Source: Candidatus Parcubacteria bacterium (GTDB lineage: Bacteria > Patescibacteriota > Minisyncoccia > Phycocordibacterales > UBA1006). Taken from it: a stretch of DNA of 5,938 nucleotides. The notes under the pieces were generated by a model that was not told the origin of the DNA, did not search any database, and saw nothing but the letters and a program-made list of their open reading frames with translations. Location: NCBI GenBank assembly GCA_027031875.1, contig JALVPH010000025.1, positions 1 to 5,938 of the forward strand, in the 5' to 3' direction. The position numbers and the translations under genes were made by a program. This document shows, one piece after another, positions 5,123 through 5,938 of this stretch (the stretch's first letter is position 1; each line of letters begins with the position of its first letter).

Positions 5123-5204
5123 GCCCAGGTGGTGGAATTGGTAGACACGCTGGTCTTAGGAACCAGTGAGGCAACTCATGGAGGTTCGAGCCCTCTCCTG
5201 GGCA
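5123..5204 (+). tRNA. tRNA-Leu (anticodon UAG)
   Basis: The 82-base class II tRNA has an acceptor stem GCCCAGG (5123-5129) pairing with CCTGGGC (5197-5203) and discriminator A at 5204. The anticodon stem CTGGT/ACCAG encloses the loop CTTAGGA (5155-5161) with anticodon TAG at 5157-5159. A long variable arm has GAG/CTC pairing around GCAA. The T arm is GGAGG/CCTCT with loop TTCGAGC. CCA is not encoded. It reads CUA and, by wobble, probably other CUN codons. It lies 29 bases after tRNA-Lys and probably shares its transcript. Confidence 0.95.
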
Positions 5205-5213
5205 CAGGTTCCT

Positions 5214-5240
5214 CTCGCACTTTGTTGTGCGAGTTTTTTT
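5214..5240 (+). terminator. Intrinsic terminator after the tRNA genes
   Basis: CTCGCAC (5214-5220) pairs perfectly with GTGCGAG (5227-5233) around a 6-base loop, followed directly by seven T (5234-5240). This is a classical strong terminator closing the tRNA transcript. Confidence 0.9.
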
Positions 5241-5256
5241 CTTTTGTGAAAAGAGG

Positions 5257-5262
5257 TAGAAT
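5257..5262 (+). promoter_or_regulatory. Probable -10 of the helicase gene
   Basis: TAGAAT (five of six to TATAAT) ends 7 bases before the ATG at 5270. The preceding terminator ends at about 5240, so only 29 bases are available. An AAGAGG at 5251-5256 could instead be a Shine-Dalgarno for the in-frame ATG at 5261, but then its promoter would have to lie inside or before the terminator. Confidence 0.45.
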
Positions 5263-5269
5263 GGATGGT

Positions 5270-5938
5270 ATGAAGAAGAGGGAGGAGTATCAGCACACAT
5301 TCCAACAGGCAATGGAGCGTCTCAATCCTGCACAGCGAGAGGCGGTGGAGACGATTGAGGGTCCTGTTGTGGTCATCGCCGGTCCAGGAACAGGGAAGAC
5401 ACAGATTCTCACATTGCGAATTGCGAATATCCTCAACACGCTTGGGGCGGAGTTTGCACCGAACATTCTCGCACTCACCTTTACGAATGCAGGAGTGAGG
5501 GCGATGCGAAAGCGTCTCATTGAGTTTATTGGAGTAGAGCTCGCATACGAGGTGAACATTTTTACCTTTCACTCGTTTGCGGAAGAGATGATTCGTTCCT
5601 ACCCAGACTTTTTCCCATGGTTTATATCCGCGCGTCCGATTTCTGAGTTAGAGAAGATGACTCTCATAGAGGGGATTCTCAAAGAGGGGGAATGGAGAGC
5701 ACTCAAAACATTCTCCTCTGATTTTCACCATGCGAGGAGTATTATAAAGGCAATTGATGATCTCAAATCAGAAGCAATTTCTCCAGATGATTTTGAAGAA
5801 TCGTTGAAAGATGTGAGGGAGCGATTCATTGCTTCGCAGGGAGAGAAGGCGTTTTACAAGAGAAGGACGACAAACGGAGGAAAAGTTTATGAAGTGGGTG
5901 ATGTTAGACCTGAAGTAGCGAAAAAAGCAGAAGAGCAG
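5270..5938 (+). CDS. UvrD/Rep-family superfamily 1 DNA helicase, N-terminal part (gene runs off the window)
   Basis: The frame stays open from the ATG to the last base, giving 223 residues of a much longer protein. Superfamily 1A motifs appear in order: the Q motif LNPAQREAV (18-26), Walker A GPGTGKT (38-44), motif Ia LALTFTNAGVRAMRKR (67-82) and TFHSF (99-103, motif Ib). Motifs II to VI lie beyond the edge. These enzymes move 3' to 5' on single-stranded DNA and act in repair and replication restart. The Walker A has Pro-Gly-Thr rather than the common Ala-Gly-Ser, and motif Ia has AGVRAM where UvrD and PcrA usually have KAAxEM. I associate this pattern with a helicase family of CPR and some other bacteria that often carries a C-terminal PD-(D/E)XK nuclease, but that end cannot be seen. 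The ATG at 5261 would add three residues. The gene follows the tRNA terminator and has its own transcript. Confidence 0.88.
   Translation, partial: MKKREEYQHTFQQAMERLNPAQREAVETIEGPVVVIAGPGTGKTQILTLRIANILNTLGAEFAPNILALTFTNAGVRAMRKRLIEFIGVELAYEVNIFTFHSFAEEMIRSYPDFFPWFISARPISELEKMTLIEGILKEGEWRALKTFSSDFHHARSIIKAIDDLKSEAISPDDFEESLKDVRERFIASQGEKAFYKRRTTNGGKVYEVGDVRPEVAKKAEEQ

Noticed and set aside
5021..5204. tRNA pair as an integration site for a mobile element
   Set aside because: No integrase gene, no repeated copy of a tRNA 3' end and no change in composition are visible in the window.
5156..5572. Minus-strand open frames overlapping tRNA-Leu, its terminator and the helicase start
   Set aside because: They run through a structured tRNA gene and a terminator, and lie antisense to conserved helicase motifs.

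Overview
The window is a compact stretch of bacterial chromosome with every recognisable gene on the + strand. Several traits point to the Patescibacteria / Candidate Phyla Radiation (CPR), most likely a Parcubacteria-type lineage: short intergenic spaces, a membrane protein resembling the part that precedes VirB4/HerA-type ATPases in CPR genomes, small two-helix VirB2-like pilins in tandem, a UvrD-like helicase with a GPGTGKT Walker A, and tRNA genes without encoded CCA. This placement rests on protein character, not on a database search.

Layout. Positions 1-81 are the last 26 codons of rpsR (ribosomal protein S18), closed by an A/T-rich terminator. Positions 153-839 encode a very acidic coiled-coil protein of unknown function, followed by a second terminator. 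Positions 912-3769 look like one transcription unit of three genes: a 440-residue membrane-anchored protein related to the N-terminal part of CPR VirB4/DUF87-type proteins, the peptidoglycan terminase MltG, and a DEDDh 3'-5' exonuclease with all five catalytic residues. A third terminator follows. Positions 3827-4974 hold three consecutive small proteins, each with a signal peptide and two membrane helices, best read as VirB2/TrbC-like pilin subunits. Positions 5021-5204 hold tRNA-Lys(CUU) and tRNA-Leu(UAG) behind a recognisable promoter and ended by a terminator. From 5270 to the window edge runs the 5' part of a UvrD/Rep-family helicase.

How the genes may work together. The membrane protein and the pilins suggest parts of a type IV secretion/conjugation-like or surface-fibre apparatus. 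MltG, which cuts glycan strands at the membrane, lies between them and could either serve general wall growth or help such a machine cross the wall. No ATPase of the VirB4 type is inside the window. The exonuclease, helicase, S18 and tRNAs are housekeeping functions.

The most general signal is regulatory. At five or six starts a -10-like hexamer ends only 5-9 bases before the start codon, generally without a Shine-Dalgarno sequence. Three or four of these starts lie so soon after a terminator that no ordinary 5' leader could fit. This suggests that leaderless mRNAs are the default here. Only the exonuclease has a plain Shine-Dalgarno.
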